Origin: an uncultured cyanobacterium
Lineage (GTDB): Bacteria > Cyanobacteriota > Cyanobacteriia > PCC-6307 > Cyanobiaceae
DNA: 64,000 bases
Direction: 5' to 3'
NCBI GenBank assembly: GCA_903823115.1
Contig: CAIJRN010000025.1
Span: forward strand, 48,750-112,749
This document shows positions 63,645 to 64,000 of this stretch, in pieces. Made by a program: the position numbers and the translations under genes. How positions within the stretch are numbered: the first letter of the stretch is position 1; every line of letters begins with the position of its first letter. Under the pieces are notes generated by a model. The model worked only from the letters and a program-made list of their open reading frames with translations, was not told the origin of the DNA and did not search any database.

Positions 63645-64000
63645 ATGGCGGATGTGATCGTGGTCGGAGCGGGGCCCGTCGGCCTGCTCACGGCCTATCG
63701 CCTGCGAAGCCTCGGTCTGTCCTGCCAGGTGCTCGATCAGCGACTGGAACCCTCCAGGGCCTCGCGTGCGTCCACCTTTCAGCCGGCAACGCTCGATCGC
63801 CTGGCCAGTCTCGATCTGCTCAGCCAGCTGCTCCCCCAGGGCCACCAGGTTGGGCTGCTGCGCCATCTCGATTTGCCGTCCGGCCAACGCCGTGATCTGG
63901 ACTTCGCTTGCCTGCAGGCTCACAGCCAACATCCATTCCGCCTGCACCTCGAGCAACACTGGTTCTGCGCCTTGCTGCTGCAGCGGCTGGCTCAGCTGCA
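63645..64000 (+). CDS. FAD-dependent aromatic-type monooxygenase (3' end beyond window)
   Basis: First 118 residues from the ATG at 63645 (GTG 63579 and TTG 63570 are in frame upstream). FAD motif DVIVVGAGPVGLLTAYRL and the family-typical RASTFQPATLDRLASL, as in phenol/3-hydroxyphenylpropionate hydroxylases. Third gene of the apparent P450-HemB-like operon, 104 bp after the HemB-like stop. Hydroxylates a ring, probably on a pathway product; substrate unknown. Confidence 0.82.
   Translation, partial: MADVIVVGAGPVGLLTAYRLRSLGLSCQVLDQRLEPSRASRASTFQPATLDRLASLDLLSQLLPQGHQVGLLRHLDLPSGQRRDLDFACLQAHSQHPFRLHLEQHWFCALLLQRLAQL

Overview
The window is chromosomal DNA from a high-GC unicellular cyanobacterium, most likely of the Synechococcus/Cyanobium (picocyanobacterial) lineage. 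The evidence is the mix of photosynthetic genes (allophycocyanin-type ApcD, Psb32/TPM protein, PxcA/CemA-type proton extrusion protein, a CCB-type cytochrome b6f assembly factor), several families largely restricted to cyanobacteria (DUF3370, DUF4359, DUF2811, a DUF4090-like protein) and tightly packed, often overlapping genes with strong G/C bias at third codon positions. No insertion sequence, CRISPR array, rRNA or prophage was seen.

Layout. 1-47 kb is mostly housekeeping: cobN (cut by the left edge) diverges from ilvE-metH; then gpsA, a PhzF-like protein, a SpoIID protein, an ATP adenylyltransferase-like protein, a sigma factor, a DUF3370 protein and a J-domain protein. A 1.9 kb gene-free stretch (17.2-19.2 kb) rich in the hexamer TGAGAC comes before apcD. 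Next are rlmD, pheT, rpmG-rpsR-RNB exonuclease, a FAD oxidoreductase, metG-lptC, ccb, terB-like, psb32, pxcA, cobU, trmL, a LysM/M23 endopeptidase and tRNA-Met(CAU) with a clear terminator. An amidohydrolase/FAD-oxidase pair and a run of small secreted or hypothetical proteins follow.

47.0-53.4 kb is a Nit1C-type nitrogen cluster: MSMEG_0570, Sll0787 AIR synthase-like, Sll0786 acetyltransferase, radical SAM, nitrilase and Sll0783 on the minus strand, with the flavin oxidoreductase MSMEG_0569 divergent. Such clusters have been linked to cyanide assimilation and to nitrogen-starvation responses. Immediately beside it is a 635-residue cyanophycin-synthetase-like ATP-grasp protein whose Mur-ligase half is truncated and has lost its P-loop (CphA2-like). 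Nitrogen scavenging and a nitrogen-polymer enzyme are therefore neighbours.

55.3-57.2 kb holds an HExxH peptide beta-hydroxylase-type enzyme behind a previously unmarked 54-residue ORF that could be its peptide substrate (a candidate RiPP pair). A membrane protein and a DUF389 protein follow.

59.9-64 kb looks like the left end of a biosynthetic cluster: a LysR-type regulator diverging from a cytochrome P450 with an atypical I-helix, a porphobilinogen-synthase (HemB) paralogue that keeps both catalytic lysines but has lost other signature motifs, and a FAD monooxygenase cut by the right edge. I regard this and the HExxH/peptide pair as the best candidates for an undescribed system.
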